Virus record (IMG/VR): IMGVR_UViG_3300045999_003132 | Coordinates: 1-56,298 of that record | Direction: 5' to 3' (one strand) | From: a virus | DNA length: 56,298 nucleotides | Part shown: piece by piece, positions 31,851 through 40,268 of the stretch | How positions within the stretch are numbered: the first letter of the stretch is position 1 | How the letters are laid out: every line of letters begins with the position of its first letter | Made by a program: the position numbers and the translations under genes | The notes under the pieces: generated by a model | Told to the model about the DNA's origin: nothing | The model's database searches: none | What the model saw: only the letters and a program-made list of their open reading frames with translations

Positions 31851-31874
31851 TGGGGTCAAAAAAACACACACAAC

Positions 31875-32099
31875 ATGAACGCTACTTCAAAATTCACAGA
31901 GGGAATCACTTACGAGGGTTGCGGTGCTTACGGTTATTCATACCTTACCGTTCTGAGCAGAACTGAAAAGACAATCCTTGCAGAAACGCGTTTGGGTAAA
32001 AAGCGTTTAAAGATTCAGAATTTCAAAAACGGTCAGGAGTCAGTTTCATGGGGTGCGTGGACATCATCATCTAACGATGTATTCAATGGAGGCAATTAA
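31875..32099 (+). CDS. Small protein of unknown function
   Basis: The 74 residues (FTEGITYEGCGAYGYSYLTV, TILAETRLGKKRLKIQNFKN, then SWGAWTSSSNDVF) suggest a small beta-barrel. It has its own promoter and starts an AT-rich run of overlapping small genes to 32799. No family is recognised. Confidence 0.6.
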   Translation: MNATSKFTEGITYEGCGAYGYSYLTVLSRTEKTILAETRLGKKRLKIQNFKNGQESVSWGAWTSSSNDVFNGGN

Positions 32100-32319
32100 C
32101 AGAAAAGAGTTACAGCTTTTGATGGAGGTCAAAGGCTTTCAATTGCGTTGTGGATATATTCTGCTGAAAAACAAAGAGGGAATTTCTAACGAGATTCCAA
32201 GGCTGGAAGATGATATGTGTTGGGAACTTGGAATAGAACACGACTCGCAATTATCGCAGATTCTCGGAGCATTCAAAGCATACTTAGATGAAAAGGTACG
32301 AACACATGACAAAGCATGA
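32086..32319 (+). CDS. Small acidic protein of unknown function
   Basis: The 77 residues (MEAINRKELQLLMEVKGFQL, LEDDMCWELGIEHDSQLSQI) are helical and acidic. The ATG at 32086 overlaps the upstream stop; ATGs at 32077 and 32053 are in frame. It overlaps the next gene by 32 bases, unusual in this otherwise tidy operon. Confidence 0.5.
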   Translation: MEAINRKELQLLMEVKGFQLRCGYILLKNKEGISNEIPRLEDDMCWELGIEHDSQLSQILGAFKAYLDEKVRTHDKA

Positions 32320-32617
32320 ACGGGTGCAAATTGCAGCCGATGCGCTTGTTGAATTAAAGACGGAAGCAACAACGGGATACCCTAAGCCTATGCTTATAGA
32401 GGCACTTGTTAGGCAGATGCAAATAGCTATGGCAGAGGCTCAACTACTCTCTGAGATTGGAGACTCGGGATGGTGGTCAAACAGAAGAAAGGACGTTTTG
32501 ATTGGGCATAATTACAAGAGGACAAAGACAAAAACAAAACGCAAGAAGAAAAAGATTGACACCGATAACGACCCAAGATATTACGAGAGAAACTTTAATA
32601 GAAATAGCAGATGGTAA
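32288..32617 (+). CDS. Small protein with strongly basic tail
   Basis: The 109 residues have a helical start (HERVQIAADALVELKTEATT) and a run of Lys/Arg/Thr (YKRTKTKTKRKKKKIDTDND) that should bind nucleic acid. An alternative start at 32306 would reduce the overlap with the upstream gene. Function unknown. Confidence 0.5.
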   Translation: MKRYEHMTKHERVQIAADALVELKTEATTGYPKPMLIEALVRQMQIAMAEAQLLSEIGDSGWWSNRRKDVLIGHNYKRTKTKTKRKKKKIDTDNDPRYYERNFNRNSRW

Positions 32618-32799
32618 AGAAAAGATTTCGCAAGGCTAAAAGCGTAGAAAGCGCAATAATTGACGAAATACTAAATTCGGCAGACCCGTTATTTTTGCAG
32701 AGCATTGAAGATGAAATGGTACTTGCAACGATACCCGATGAACAGCGTCCCAGTGCAAGTCTTTTGCGCCCGAGTGATGACGCTCGTCACTCGGGATAA
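32611..32799 (+). CDS. Small protein of unknown function
   Basis: The 62 residues (MVKKRFRKAKSVESAIIDEI, SIEDEMVLATIPDEQRPSAS) end in an arginine-rich piece encoded by a perfect hairpin. No family is recognised. It is the last gene of the AT-rich operon. Confidence 0.5.
   Translation: MVKKRFRKAKSVESAIIDEILNSADPLFLQSIEDEMVLATIPDEQRPSASLLRPSDDARHSG
32769..32795 (+). repeat. Perfect hairpin at operon end
   Basis: CCCGAGTGA and TCACTCGGG pair over nine bases around a nine-base loop. No T tract follows, so it is an RNA-protecting or pausing structure rather than a clear intrinsic terminator. Confidence 0.5.
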
Positions 32800-32824
32800 T
32801 TAACCAAAACAAACATTACACCCC

Positions 32825-33085
32825 ATGACCCACACAGAACTTCAATCCCTAACCGACAGCGGCCACGACCTGACCGCTAAGGTAGCCCTTGCGATTATCG
32901 CAGCGGCAAACGTAGGCCCTTCAACGCTTGAAATGCAGGTGGATAACGTGACGCTTGGAATGATAGCGAGGACGTTGGGAATGGAAACGGAAAAGTATCG
33001 CCCGTTCGCCTACGGTACGCGCTACGATTTACGCCTCACATTCATGGAGGTTTACGTTTTGATTTACGCCCGTGTTCCACGATGA
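32825..33085 (+). CDS. Small protein of unknown function
   Basis: The 86 residues (LTAKVALAIIAAANVGPSTL, MIARTLGMETEKYRPFAYGT) look like a helical protein. No family is recognised. Its stop overlaps the ATG of the next small gene. Confidence 0.55.
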   Translation: MTHTELQSLTDSGHDLTAKVALAIIAAANVGPSTLEMQVDNVTLGMIARTLGMETEKYRPFAYGTRYDLRLTFMEVYVLIYARVPR

Positions 33086-33255
33086 AAAAGCCAACACTTT
33101 ACAGGTACGTTGTAACTGGTACGTTTCACGGTTCAATCGTTGAAGCGAAAAGCGAGGGTGACGCAAGAAGGGCGTTTCACAAGCGCTACAATGGTGAAAG
33201 TATTTTGAGCATAAGAAAGCAAGGCAATCTACCATCTTTTGCCTATGAACTTTGA
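33082..33255 (+). CDS. Small basic protein of unknown function
   Basis: The 57 residues begin MKKPTLYRYVVTGTFHGSIV and hold EAKSEGDARRAFHKRYNGES, a beta-hairpin then helix. A short family of similar phage proteins seems to exist, without known function. ATGA overlap with the upstream gene; the next frame also overlaps. Confidence 0.55.
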   Translation: MKKPTLYRYVVTGTFHGSIVEAKSEGDARRAFHKRYNGESILSIRKQGNLPSFAYEL

Positions 33256-33373
33256 AACCATTGGCCGACCATATCCAAAAGCGTGGATAATCGGCAAGCA
33301 ACTGACCCATGACAAAAGCAGATTCAGCACCCGAACACATAACACTAACCAAGTAAAACCAAACACTAAATGA
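33245..33373 (+). CDS. Possible 42-residue protein before methylase
   Basis: The frame starts inside the end of the upstream gene and finishes with a TGA overlapping the methylase ATG (33370), which suggests translational coupling. The product (PYPKAWIIGKQLTHDKSRFS) is basic; function unknown. Confidence 0.35.
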   Translation: MNFETIGRPYPKAWIIGKQLTHDKSRFSTRTHNTNQVKPNTK

Positions 33374-34242
33374 ATATCCTATCCTTGTTTGATGGAATGT
33401 CTTGCGGTCAAATTGCCATAAATAAGTTGGGTATTCCTTACGATAGATACGTTTCATCTGAAATTGACGCTCACTCAATTAAGATTACGCAAAAGAACTA
33501 CCCGAAAACAGAGCAAATTGGAGGTGTGGAGCATATAATTACAGACCAGTTATTAGGAATTGATGTTCTTTTAGGTGGAAGCCCATGCCAAGATTTGTCC
33601 AATGTCAATGTTTACACTAATCAAAAGGGAATAAACGGAGAAAAGTCAAAGCTATTTTGGGAGTTTGTCAGAATATTGAATGACACAAATCCGCAATGGT
33701 TCTTGTTTGAAAATGTTGGTAGCGCATCAAAAGAAGATGTTAAGGTTATTGATAGTGAACTTGGAGTTTCGGGAATACCTTTTAACTCTAAGAATGTGTC
33801 AATGCAGTATAGGAATAGAACTTACTGGACAAACATTCCTTTTGATTGGATGTGTCAATCCAAGCAGCCAAGCATAAAAACAATTCTTGAAAAAGATGTA
33901 GATTCAAAATACTACGTAACCGAAAAGATGCGCGACTACATTATGAGCATGGGGACTGGTGGGTGGCAAAGCGGAAAACTTGAAATTGATTTGGACACAG
34001 CCCGTCCATTGACAGCAACAATGCACAAAATGCACAGGGCCGACACTGACAACTATGTTACTGGAATTGCACCAATAGGAAAGACAAACATTCGCAGGTT
34101 GACACCTATTGAATGCGAAAGACTCATGGGTGTTCCTGACAATTATACTTATGGAGTTAGTGACACGCAGAGATATAGAATGCTTGGCAACGGTTGGCAG
34201 GTTGACACAATTTGCCACATCTTAAAAGGAATTACTAATTAG
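33370..34242 (+). CDS. C5-cytosine DNA methyltransferase
   Basis: The 290 residues carry the C5-methylase motifs: LSLFDGMSCGQIAI (motif I), LLGGSPCQDLS (motif IV, catalytic Cys73), FENVGS (motif VI), YRNRTYWTNIP (motif VIII), RRLTPIECERLMG (IX) and YRMLGNGWQVDTI (X). The recognition region is short. No restriction enzyme gene is adjacent, so it probably protects phage DNA. The gene is much more AT-rich than its surroundings, suggesting recent transfer. Confidence 0.93.
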   Translation: MNILSLFDGMSCGQIAINKLGIPYDRYVSSEIDAHSIKITQKNYPKTEQIGGVEHIITDQLLGIDVLLGGSPCQDLSNVNVYTNQKGINGEKSKLFWEFVRILNDTNPQWFLFENVGSASKEDVKVIDSELGVSGIPFNSKNVSMQYRNRTYWTNIPFDWMCQSKQPSIKTILEKDVDSKYYVTEKMRDYIMSMGTGGWQSGKLEIDLDTARPLTATMHKMHRADTDNYVTGIAPIGKTNIRRLTPIECERLMGVPDNYTYGVSDTQRYRMLGNGWQVDTICHILKGITN

Positions 34243-34413
34243 ATGGAACAAGGTTTAAGACTAACAGCCCACGGATGGCTACACGGGGTATTCAAGGACT
34301 CACAGGGCCGTTGGATGATGTCAGTCAGGACGGAAGCGGGGGAGTGGTTGGAAGTGCCGCATGATGGTAAGGAAGGGCCGAGGACAGCTAATACTAAACA
34401 GAAAAGGAAATGA
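34243..34413 (+). CDS. Small basic protein of unknown function
   Basis: This 56-residue ORF starts directly after the methylase stop. The product (LTAHGWLHGVFKDSQGRWMM, then EGPRTANTKQKRK) is a beta-rich unit with a basic tail. Its TGA overlaps the ATG at 34410. GC content returns to the phage norm here. Confidence 0.5.
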   Translation: MEQGLRLTAHGWLHGVFKDSQGRWMMSVRTEAGEWLEVPHDGKEGPRTANTKQKRK

Positions 34414-34700
34414 GACACTGGACACGCACCACCACCGCCTGCACTTACACGCCCACCGTTCCCGCGATTGACCGCGTGGGGCAACTACTCCGCGAAGGAC
34501 ACACGCTGACCACCTCCACAGCTTTCACTGTTCACGGCATCACCGCGCTGCCCTCCGTAATCGCACGGCTAAAGGCGAAGGGGTGGAGGATAACGATACG
34601 GAGGGTGGGAACGGTCAACAGCGTGGGGGATAACGTGACTGTGTGCGAGTATTTTCTAACGCCTGAGATGGCAAAAACACAGAGGGAATGGAATGGATAA
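34410..34700 (+). CDS. Winged-helix HTH protein
   Basis: The 96 residues fit a winged helix: AIDRVGQLLREGHTLTTSTA, recognition helix in LPSVIARLKAKGWRI, wing TIRRVGTVNSVGDNVTVCEY. Similar small proteins regulate phage genes or act in replication. It is joined by overlaps to a DUF551 gene. Confidence 0.6.
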   Translation: MRHWTRTTTACTYTPTVPAIDRVGQLLREGHTLTTSTAFTVHGITALPSVIARLKAKGWRITIRRVGTVNSVGDNVTVCEYFLTPEMAKTQREWNG

Positions 34701-34939
34701 GCGTAAATGATAGTTTGCCTGAAAGGGACGTTGAGGTTCTAATTTTTTACGCGACCGATATTGCTCAAGCATACTTACATGGTGAGACTTGGAAAGGTTC
34801 ATTAATGGTGACGGACAATATGAACGATGGGTATGTTGCCGATAGAACCATTTGCAAACTTGGCGGACATTTTGACTTTGTAACCCACTGGATGCCGTTA
34901 CCACCACCTCCACAAACAACTAACCAAACAGACAAATGA
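34688..34939 (+). CDS. DUF551-like protein
   Basis: The 83 residues start MEWISVNDSLPERDVEVLIF and end VTHWMPLPPPP, the two conserved ends of DUF551, a phage family of unknown role. It overlaps the YopX-like gene by four bases. Confidence 0.85.
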   Translation: MEWISVNDSLPERDVEVLIFYATDIAQAYLHGETWKGSLMVTDNMNDGYVADRTICKLGGHFDFVTHWMPLPPPPQTTNQTDK

Positions 34940-35286
34940 GACAGATTGAATTTCGAGGGTTACGCACGGACGGCAAAGGGTGGGCGTATGGTGATTTACT
35001 TCAACCGCATCAGGGCAACCCCGACACGTTTATCGCAGTAGATAACGGCCACATTCAACCCGTCAACCCCTCCACGGTCGGCCAGTTCACGGGGCTTTAC
35101 GACCGCAACGGGGTGAAGATTTTTGAGGGTGACAAGCATTCAGACGGAGGCGTAGTTATTTGGAACGCTGATGACGCTTCATTCTGTTGGTATTGGGAAC
35201 ACGTTGAAACCGTTGGAATGGAAGGTGAATCTTCTTGGGCCGAAATCACAGGCAACATTCACGAACCCGCCACGGGTCGGAAGTAA
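34936..35286 (+). CDS. YopX-family protein
   Basis: The 116 residues match phage YopX proteins: MRQIEFRGLRTDGKGWAYGD, FTGLYDRNGVKIFEGDK and VVIWNADDASFCWYW. The biochemical role is unknown. It is the last gene before the promoter and structured leader of the primase-helicase. Confidence 0.9.
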   Translation: MRQIEFRGLRTDGKGWAYGDLLQPHQGNPDTFIAVDNGHIQPVNPSTVGQFTGLYDRNGVKIFEGDKHSDGGVVIWNADDASFCWYWEHVETVGMEGESSWAEITGNIHEPATGRK

Positions 35287-35290
35287 ATCG

Positions 35291-35298
35291 TATATTTG
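35291..35298 (+). promoter_or_regulatory. -7 promoter box of primase-helicase leader
   Basis: TATATTTG, exact match, 145 bases before the ATG at 35444, the longest predicted leader in the window. Confidence 0.7.
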
Positions 35299-35301
35299 CA
35301 G

Positions 35302-35443
35302 AACGCCCGATGACAAGGACGCATTAAACAAAGGGGAGCATTCAATGGACATTCATCACGGAGGTAAAGCAACGGTCTGAGGCGGCTCCCCGCTCCCGTT
35401 GGCATTGGCCGTCACCCAATGCACCTCCATCCATTGCTTTACA
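35302..35443 (+). ncRNA. Structured 5' leader, putative cis-regulatory RNA
   Basis: Conformation 1: GTAAAGCAACGG (35364-35375) pairs with CCATTGCTTTAC (35431-35442) as a 12-pair helix enclosing two hairpins, GCGG/CCGC (35382-35393) and GCATTGG/CCAATGC (35402-35422), and ending one base before the ATG. Conformation 2: CAATGGA (35343) pairs with TCCATTG (35430), and GGAGGT (35360) with ACCTCC (35423). The two share strands and exclude each other. Two short upstream frames (MTRTH at 35310, MDIHHGGKATV at 35346) overlap the 5' half. This is the layout of a riboswitch or leader-peptide switch. Confidence 0.6.
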
Positions 35444-37645
35444 ATGAGCAAAATCAGTTTATTCAATCGCCTACCCTCAAAGGGTCGGGTTCACACCTGC
35501 GATGAGATAGTCACCATTTCGGACTTTCTGAACTCCGTAAAGTACGGGAAGTGGAGCGACCAGATAAAGGCCATCCGCGCAATAGCCGATAAGACCGCAA
35601 GGGATAACGCCAAAAAGAACATACCATCCGTTACCATTGCGGGGGTGTTCAAAGAGCGAAAGGCCGAACTACTGATTGAACACAGCGGGTACATTGCCGT
35701 TGACATAGACGGCTACAATGACAAATCGCAGCTACTAGCAGACCCGTACACATACGCCCTGTTCTACTCCGCAAGCGGTAAGGGCGTTGTGGTGGTGGTG
35801 AAGGTCAATCCCGACAAGCACAAAGAGAGTTACCGTTGGCTTTCAAATTACTACTTCACCACATACGGGATTGCAGTAGATGAAGCCCCGAAGTCGGTAG
35901 CCTCCCTGCGTTTCGTATCGTTTGACCCTGACCTATTCATTAACGAACGGTCTAAAAAGTCGGGGGTAAAAGCGGAGCAGAAAGCCCGTCCTCAATCCAT
36001 ACCCGTTGTTCTGCCACAATCGGTAGCCGCTGAAATGTGCGCGGAGTGCGCTTCGCAAGGCCACGACATTGCACCCGATTACGATAGCTATTTCAGGCTA
36101 GGGCTATCACTTGCCAAAGGATTTGGGGAAGAGGGCCGTGCGATGTTTCACATGCTTTGTGGCCCGTCTCCGAAATACGACAGCGTTCAGGCTGACCGCA
36201 AGTACAATGAGTGCCTAAAGACCGCGCCTCATTCAAAGATAAATGTAGGCACGTTCTACTGGATGCTTAAACAGGTAGGCATTCATGCACCGAACACCAA
36301 TCACAGGGCCGTTCAGGTGGCCGCGCTAGGCAAGAAAGCAGGGCGCAACGTGGAGGGCGTGGTTCAGCAGCTTGTTGAGATGGAGGGCATCGGTCGGGAA
36401 CAGGCGCAAGCGTTGGCGAACGAAGTATATCAAAGGGATGACATCGACATTCGAAAGGTGTCAGCTGACCCAGAGAACATCATTGAAGGGGTTATGGAGT
36501 TCATCAAACAGAATCACCCCATAAGACGAAACAGCATAACCCAAAAGCTAGAAGAGAACGGGCAGGAGGTCAGTAAGGAACGGTTGAATACCATTTACCT
36601 ACGGGCGCGTTCCATGTTCAACACTAAGGACATCACATTCGACCTTATCGACCGCGTTATATTTTCGGACTTTACGCATGAGTTCAACCCGATCAACGAA
36701 TACATAGACCGAAACCGTTACCGAAACGGAAGCGGACACATAGACGCGTTGACGCGAACTATAAAGACGGACAGCCCGAACAGCGACACGTTCATTCGCA
36801 AGTGGTGCTTGGGGTGGATAGCGGCAATTAACGGCCACCCCGTGCGCTCCGTTCTTACGCTTGTCGGAGGACAGAACACGGGCAAGACCGAATGGTTCCG
36901 AAGGTTGCCACCGTCACCACTTCGCAAGTATTACGCTGAAAGCAAACTTGACGCGGGAAAGGACGATGACATTCTCATGTGCCAAAAGTTATGGGTAATG
37001 GATGATGAGATGGGAGGCAAGTCAAAACAGGACGAAAAGCGTTTCAAGGAACTGACAAGCAAAAGCACGTTCTCACTTCGCGCACCTTACGGACGGCACA
37101 ATGAGGACTACAAGCGTTTGGCCGTGCTTTGCGGAACTTCAAACGAAGAGGACATCATTAACGACCCGACAGGGAACACGCGTATTCTGCCCGTCCGTGT
37201 CATCAGTATAGACCATGAGGCTTACAATGCCATTGATAAGGATGAGTTGTTCATGGAGTGCGTACGTGCCTATGAAAGCGGTGAAGAGTGGCAGCTTAAC
37301 AAGTCGGAACTTGCCGCTTTGGATGAGATGGGAGTGGAGTTTGAAACCACACCGTTTGAAAGGGAACTGATACTAGCGCACTTCGCACCGCCACACGCGG
37401 GGGCTTACTCTACATTCTTGTCATGTACGGACATGAAGGACGTAATAGAAACGCGAACGAAGCAAAAGCTGATGAGTACAAAACGCTTCGGAATGGAGTT
37501 GAAGCGAATCTTTGGAAAGCCAGTGAGCAAGCGAATCAATGGGTTTCCTGTGAAGGTTTACGAGGTGGTGAAAATGGACTACAACAATCCTACTACATAC
37601 GAAAGCCGCGCCAACACTAGGGAAGAGGACGATGTTCCCTTCTAG
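35444..37645 (+). CDS. Primase-helicase, BT4734-like plus VirE/VapE ATPase
   Basis: The 733 residues contain a BT4734-like primase-type domain at about 1-170 (HSGYIAVDIDGYND, ALFYSASGKGVVVVVKV), a primase C-terminal helical part (PDYDSYFRLGLSLAKGFGEE), and a VirE/VapE superfamily 3 ATPase: LTLVGGQNTGKTEWF (P-loop near 475-482), KLWVMDDEMGG and LAVLCGTSNEEDII. It likely primes and unwinds the phage origin. The ATG at 35444 is preferred to the TTG at 35399, which lies inside the leader structure. Iteron-like repeats follow its stop. Confidence 0.9.
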   Translation: MSKISLFNRLPSKGRVHTCDEIVTISDFLNSVKYGKWSDQIKAIRAIADKTARDNAKKNIPSVTIAGVFKERKAELLIEHSGYIAVDIDGYNDKSQLLADPYTYALFYSASGKGVVVVVKVNPDKHKESYRWLSNYYFTTYGIAVDEAPKSVASLRFVSFDPDLFINERSKKSGVKAEQKARPQSIPVVLPQSVAAEMCAECASQGHDIAPDYDSYFRLGLSLAKGFGEEGRAMFHMLCGPSPKYDSVQADRKYNECLKTAPHSKINVGTFYWMLKQVGIHAPNTNHRAVQVAALGKKAGRNVEGVVQQLVEMEGIGREQAQALANEVYQRDDIDIRKVSADPENIIEGVMEFIKQNHPIRRNSITQKLEENGQEVSKERLNTIYLRARSMFNTKDITFDLIDRVIFSDFTHEFNPINEYIDRNRYRNGSGHIDALTRTIKTDSPNSDTFIRKWCLGWIAAINGHPVRSVLTLVGGQNTGKTEWFRRLPPSPLRKYYAESKLDAGKDDDILMCQKLWVMDDEMGGKSKQDEKRFKELTSKSTFSLRAPYGRHNEDYKRLAVLCGTSNEEDIINDPTGNTRILPVRVISIDHEAYNAIDKDELFMECVRAYESGEEWQLNKSELAALDEMGVEFETTPFERELILAHFAPPHAGAYSTFLSCTDMKDVIETRTKQKLMSTKRFGMELKRIFGKPVSKRINGFPVKVYEVVKMDYNNPTTYESRANTREEDDVPF

Positions 37646-37723
37646 TGTAGCACGGTAGTAGGATACTTTCGTTAGCATTCTGCAAACCCATCACGACATC
37701 ATTGCACGATGCACATTCATTCC

Positions 37724-37764
37724 TATTACATTATTACCAATAAATTCTACTACATCTTACTACA
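37724..37764 (+). repeat. Iteron-like TAYTACA repeats, origin candidate
   Basis: TATTACA (37724), TATTACC (37732), TACTACA (37748) and TACTACA (37758) stand in an AT-rich gap of 212 bases (37646-37857). Another TACTACA lies at 37591 and a reversed copy (GTAGTAGG) at 37655. Location right after the primase-helicase gene suggests an origin. Confidence 0.45.
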
Positions 37765-37819
37765 CCACATTTTTTTAGTGTTTTCGGGCAATAGCCGTTG
37801 TGGTAAGTAAAGTAGTTAG

Positions 37820-37827
37820 TACCTTTG
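37820..37827 (+). promoter_or_regulatory. -7 promoter box before GIY-YIG gene
   Basis: TACCTTTG, exact match, 30 bases before the ATG at 37858. Confidence 0.65.
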
Positions 37828-37857
37828 GCAATCTTCTAACCACACAAAATAAAAGCG

Positions 37858-38478
37858 ATGAAAGGTTACGTGTATTTTTTTAGACAGGTAGGTAGCCCCT
37901 ACGTTAAAATCGGGTTTACAAACAGCGAAAGCGTGGCTAGCAGATTTGCCATGTTCAAGATGTACGCACCTATGGGCGCAAACATAGAAGCGGTAATAGA
38001 AACCGCACACGCTAAAGACCTTGAATCAGAATTGCACAAAAAGTATAAGGCCAAGCGCGTTGGCGGGGAGTTCTTTCAGATGACAGCCGAAGAGGTTGAG
38101 TCCGTTCGTCTAGCGAACGTGGGAACTGATGAAAGGGATTTGAGGAATGAGTTTGAGATGTTCATATCAAAAGCGTCATGTGCTGATATGGCAAAGCTGA
38201 AAAAAATGATAGGCAAACATTTTGAAGTTGAGGTCAGCGACAGGATGCATAAGGCAACCGCGTTCGTAATTGATGCGGTTAATCAAAGGTTCGTGGGGCA
38301 AAGGTTCACGGCCACAGATGTGCAGAATCATTTGATGGACACTATTGATGAGATGGAAGACCTGCCATCGTTGAAGGAAATAGGACAAGTGTTGAGGGTT
38401 AACTGCACTTTGAAGTCTTTTAGAAGCGGGGACGAGGTTCGCAAAATGTACTACACTGAAACCAACATTGAACCATGA
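37858..38478 (+). CDS. T5orf172-type GIY-YIG protein
   Basis: Residues 1-85 match the T5orf172/MUG113 branch of GIY-YIG nucleases: GYVYFFRQVGSPYVKIGFTN, then LESELHKKYKAKRVGGEFFQ. The rest is helical (RMHKATAFVIDAVNQRFVGQ) and may bind DNA. It sits next to the iteron-like repeats and could nick or resolve DNA there, or be a homing-type nuclease. It overlaps the helicase gene by four bases. Confidence 0.8.
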   Translation: MKGYVYFFRQVGSPYVKIGFTNSESVASRFAMFKMYAPMGANIEAVIETAHAKDLESELHKKYKAKRVGGEFFQMTAEEVESVRLANVGTDERDLRNEFEMFISKASCADMAKLKKMIGKHFEVEVSDRMHKATAFVIDAVNQRFVGQRFTATDVQNHLMDTIDEMEDLPSLKEIGQVLRVNCTLKSFRSGDEVRKMYYTETNIEP

Positions 38479-39917
38479 TTGAACTACGCCCATACCAGAC
38501 CGAGGCCATCGCGCAACTGCGGCAATCGTTCACCAACAAGAACAAACGTATAGTCCTATGCCTACCCACTGGAGCGGGTAAGACGGTCGTGTTCTCTGAG
38601 ATGGTCAGAAGGTCAGCGGAAAAGGGAACGCGTACCCTAGTGCTGACTGACAGGCTGGAACTTTTTGACCAGACATTCAAAGCAATGGGCCGTGTCGGGG
38701 TAACGCCACAGATGATACACGCCAAAGGGAACTACACAATAGACCCGTATGCGTTGGTCAGCGTTGGGATGGTGGAGACGGTGAAGCGTAGGGTGGCAAA
38801 GGGCGCGATGATGTTCCCAGAGTTCATCGTAATTGATGAAGCGCACAAGGGCAACTTCACGGCCATTCTTGACCTGTTCCCAGATGCGAGGGTAATAGGC
38901 GCAACTGCAACACCCGTTGGCAAACACTTCTACAAGTATTACACGGACATCATTCAGAACATCGACATTCCCGACCTAGTGAACGCGGGATACCTTTCAG
39001 AGTGCAGGGCGTTCCAGATGCAGGACGATTTGAGCGACCTGCAAACAAGAGGAGGCGAATACACGGAAGAAAGCCTATTCGGTCACTACAATAGTCAGAA
39101 GCTATTTGACGGGGTGATTGAGCAATACCGCGCCAAAGCGGACGGAACAAAGGCAATCGTTTTCAACGTGAACATCGCCCACACCATGAACATGACAGCC
39201 GCGTTCAACGCTGCGGGTATCCGTTCGGAGTGCGTGACAAGCAACACGCCAAAGGATGAACGGACGCGCATACTACGCGCATTCTCTCAAGGTCTGTTTC
39301 CAGTATTGAATAACTGCGGGATACTTACAACTGGATACGATGAGCCCACCATTGAAACGGTAATAATGAACCGCGCAACTAAGAGCCTACCACTTTGGCT
39401 TCAATGCTGCGGACGTGGTTCGCGTGTCATTCCGAACGTGAAAACACAATTCACGGTGCTAGACTTCGGAATGAACCACGATCAACACGGTATGTGGTCA
39501 GAGCCTAGAACGTGGAAGATACGCAAGCCACGGGAAAAGGGCGAACAACCCGCGCCAGTCAAAGAATGCCCATCCTGTAACGCGTTGGTGTTCGCGTCTG
39601 CGCGTACTTGCCGCTACTGCAATTATGAATTTCCGTTTGAAAGTAAGCCACTAGCAAACGGTCAGATGGTGCAGGTCACTCCAAAGGTTCCTTTCGGGCT
39701 ACAAGGCAGGAGGATAGGCGACCTATCTTTGATTGAACTGATTGAATTGGAAGCGTCAAAAACTTACGGGGCCAAGTTCATTTGGAGGGTGGTAAGGTCG
39801 CACGGCAAGGAATCAATACGCGAATACGCGCGAATGAAGGGCCATAGTTCGGGATGGTGTTACAGACAGGAAAAGGAAATGAACGACTGCGAATACAAAA
39901 ACTACGTACTGAAATGA
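38475..39917 (+). CDS. Superfamily 2 DEAD/DEAH-type helicase
   Basis: The 480 residues hold RPYQTEAIAQL (Q-like motif), LPTGAGKT (motif I, residues 30-37), VIDEAHKGN (motif II), GATATP (III), NCGILTTGYDEP (V) and QCCGRGSR (VI). A CPSCN...CRYCNYEF zinc ribbon follows near 370-390. Phage homologues act in replication or recombination, remodelling forks or D-loops. The VRR-NUC gene overlaps its stop, a frequent phage pairing. Confidence 0.93.
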   Translation: MIELRPYQTEAIAQLRQSFTNKNKRIVLCLPTGAGKTVVFSEMVRRSAEKGTRTLVLTDRLELFDQTFKAMGRVGVTPQMIHAKGNYTIDPYALVSVGMVETVKRRVAKGAMMFPEFIVIDEAHKGNFTAILDLFPDARVIGATATPVGKHFYKYYTDIIQNIDIPDLVNAGYLSECRAFQMQDDLSDLQTRGGEYTEESLFGHYNSQKLFDGVIEQYRAKADGTKAIVFNVNIAHTMNMTAAFNAAGIRSECVTSNTPKDERTRILRAFSQGLFPVLNNCGILTTGYDEPTIETVIMNRATKSLPLWLQCCGRGSRVIPNVKTQFTVLDFGMNHDQHGMWSEPRTWKIRKPREKGEQPAPVKECPSCNALVFASARTCRYCNYEFPFESKPLANGQMVQVTPKVPFGLQGRRIGDLSLIELIELEASKTYGAKFIWRVVRSHGKESIREYARMKGHSSGWCYRQEKEMNDCEYKNYVLK

Positions 39918-40255
39918 AACAATCAGAGAACCGTTTGCAGTCGGACTGCTTTACTTGGCACTGGAACACCCGACCCGATGAGCGTGGCCGTTTGTTCATG
40001 GTTCACAACGCACCGAAGAACGCAATAGACGGCAACCGATTAAAGGCGATGGGAATGGTGGCGGGAGTGAGTGACATGATACTACTTCGGTCCGACCGTC
40101 CTCCGCTTTGCATCGAATTGAAAACGGAGATAGGTCGGCAAGGCGAACGGCAGAAGTGGTGGCAATCCGTGGCCGAAGCAACGGGGGCGGAGTACGTTCT
40201 CATCCGTTCGCTTGAGGAGTTCCAGAATTTATTTTCACACGACCGCACCACGTAG
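39914..40255 (+). CDS. VRR-NUC family nuclease
   Basis: The 113 residues start MKQSENRLQSDCFTWHWNTR and carry the PD-(D/E)xK-type core: MVAGVSDMILLR, PLCIELKTEIG with the catalytic E-x-K, and QKWWQSVAEATGAEYVLIRS. Such stand-alone nucleases favour structured DNA such as four-way junctions. The ATG at 39914 overlaps the helicase stop and is preferred to 39854. Helicase and nuclease probably work as a pair. Confidence 0.88.
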   Translation: MKQSENRLQSDCFTWHWNTRPDERGRLFMVHNAPKNAIDGNRLKAMGMVAGVSDMILLRSDRPPLCIELKTEIGRQGERQKWWQSVAEATGAEYVLIRSLEEFQNLFSHDRTT

Positions 40256-40268
40256 CGGAAAAGCGGTG

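Noticed and set aside
32769-32795. Hairpin at the end of the 32611 gene as an intrinsic terminator
   Set aside because: The stem is perfect but is followed by ATAATTAACC with no T tract; listed only as a hairpin.
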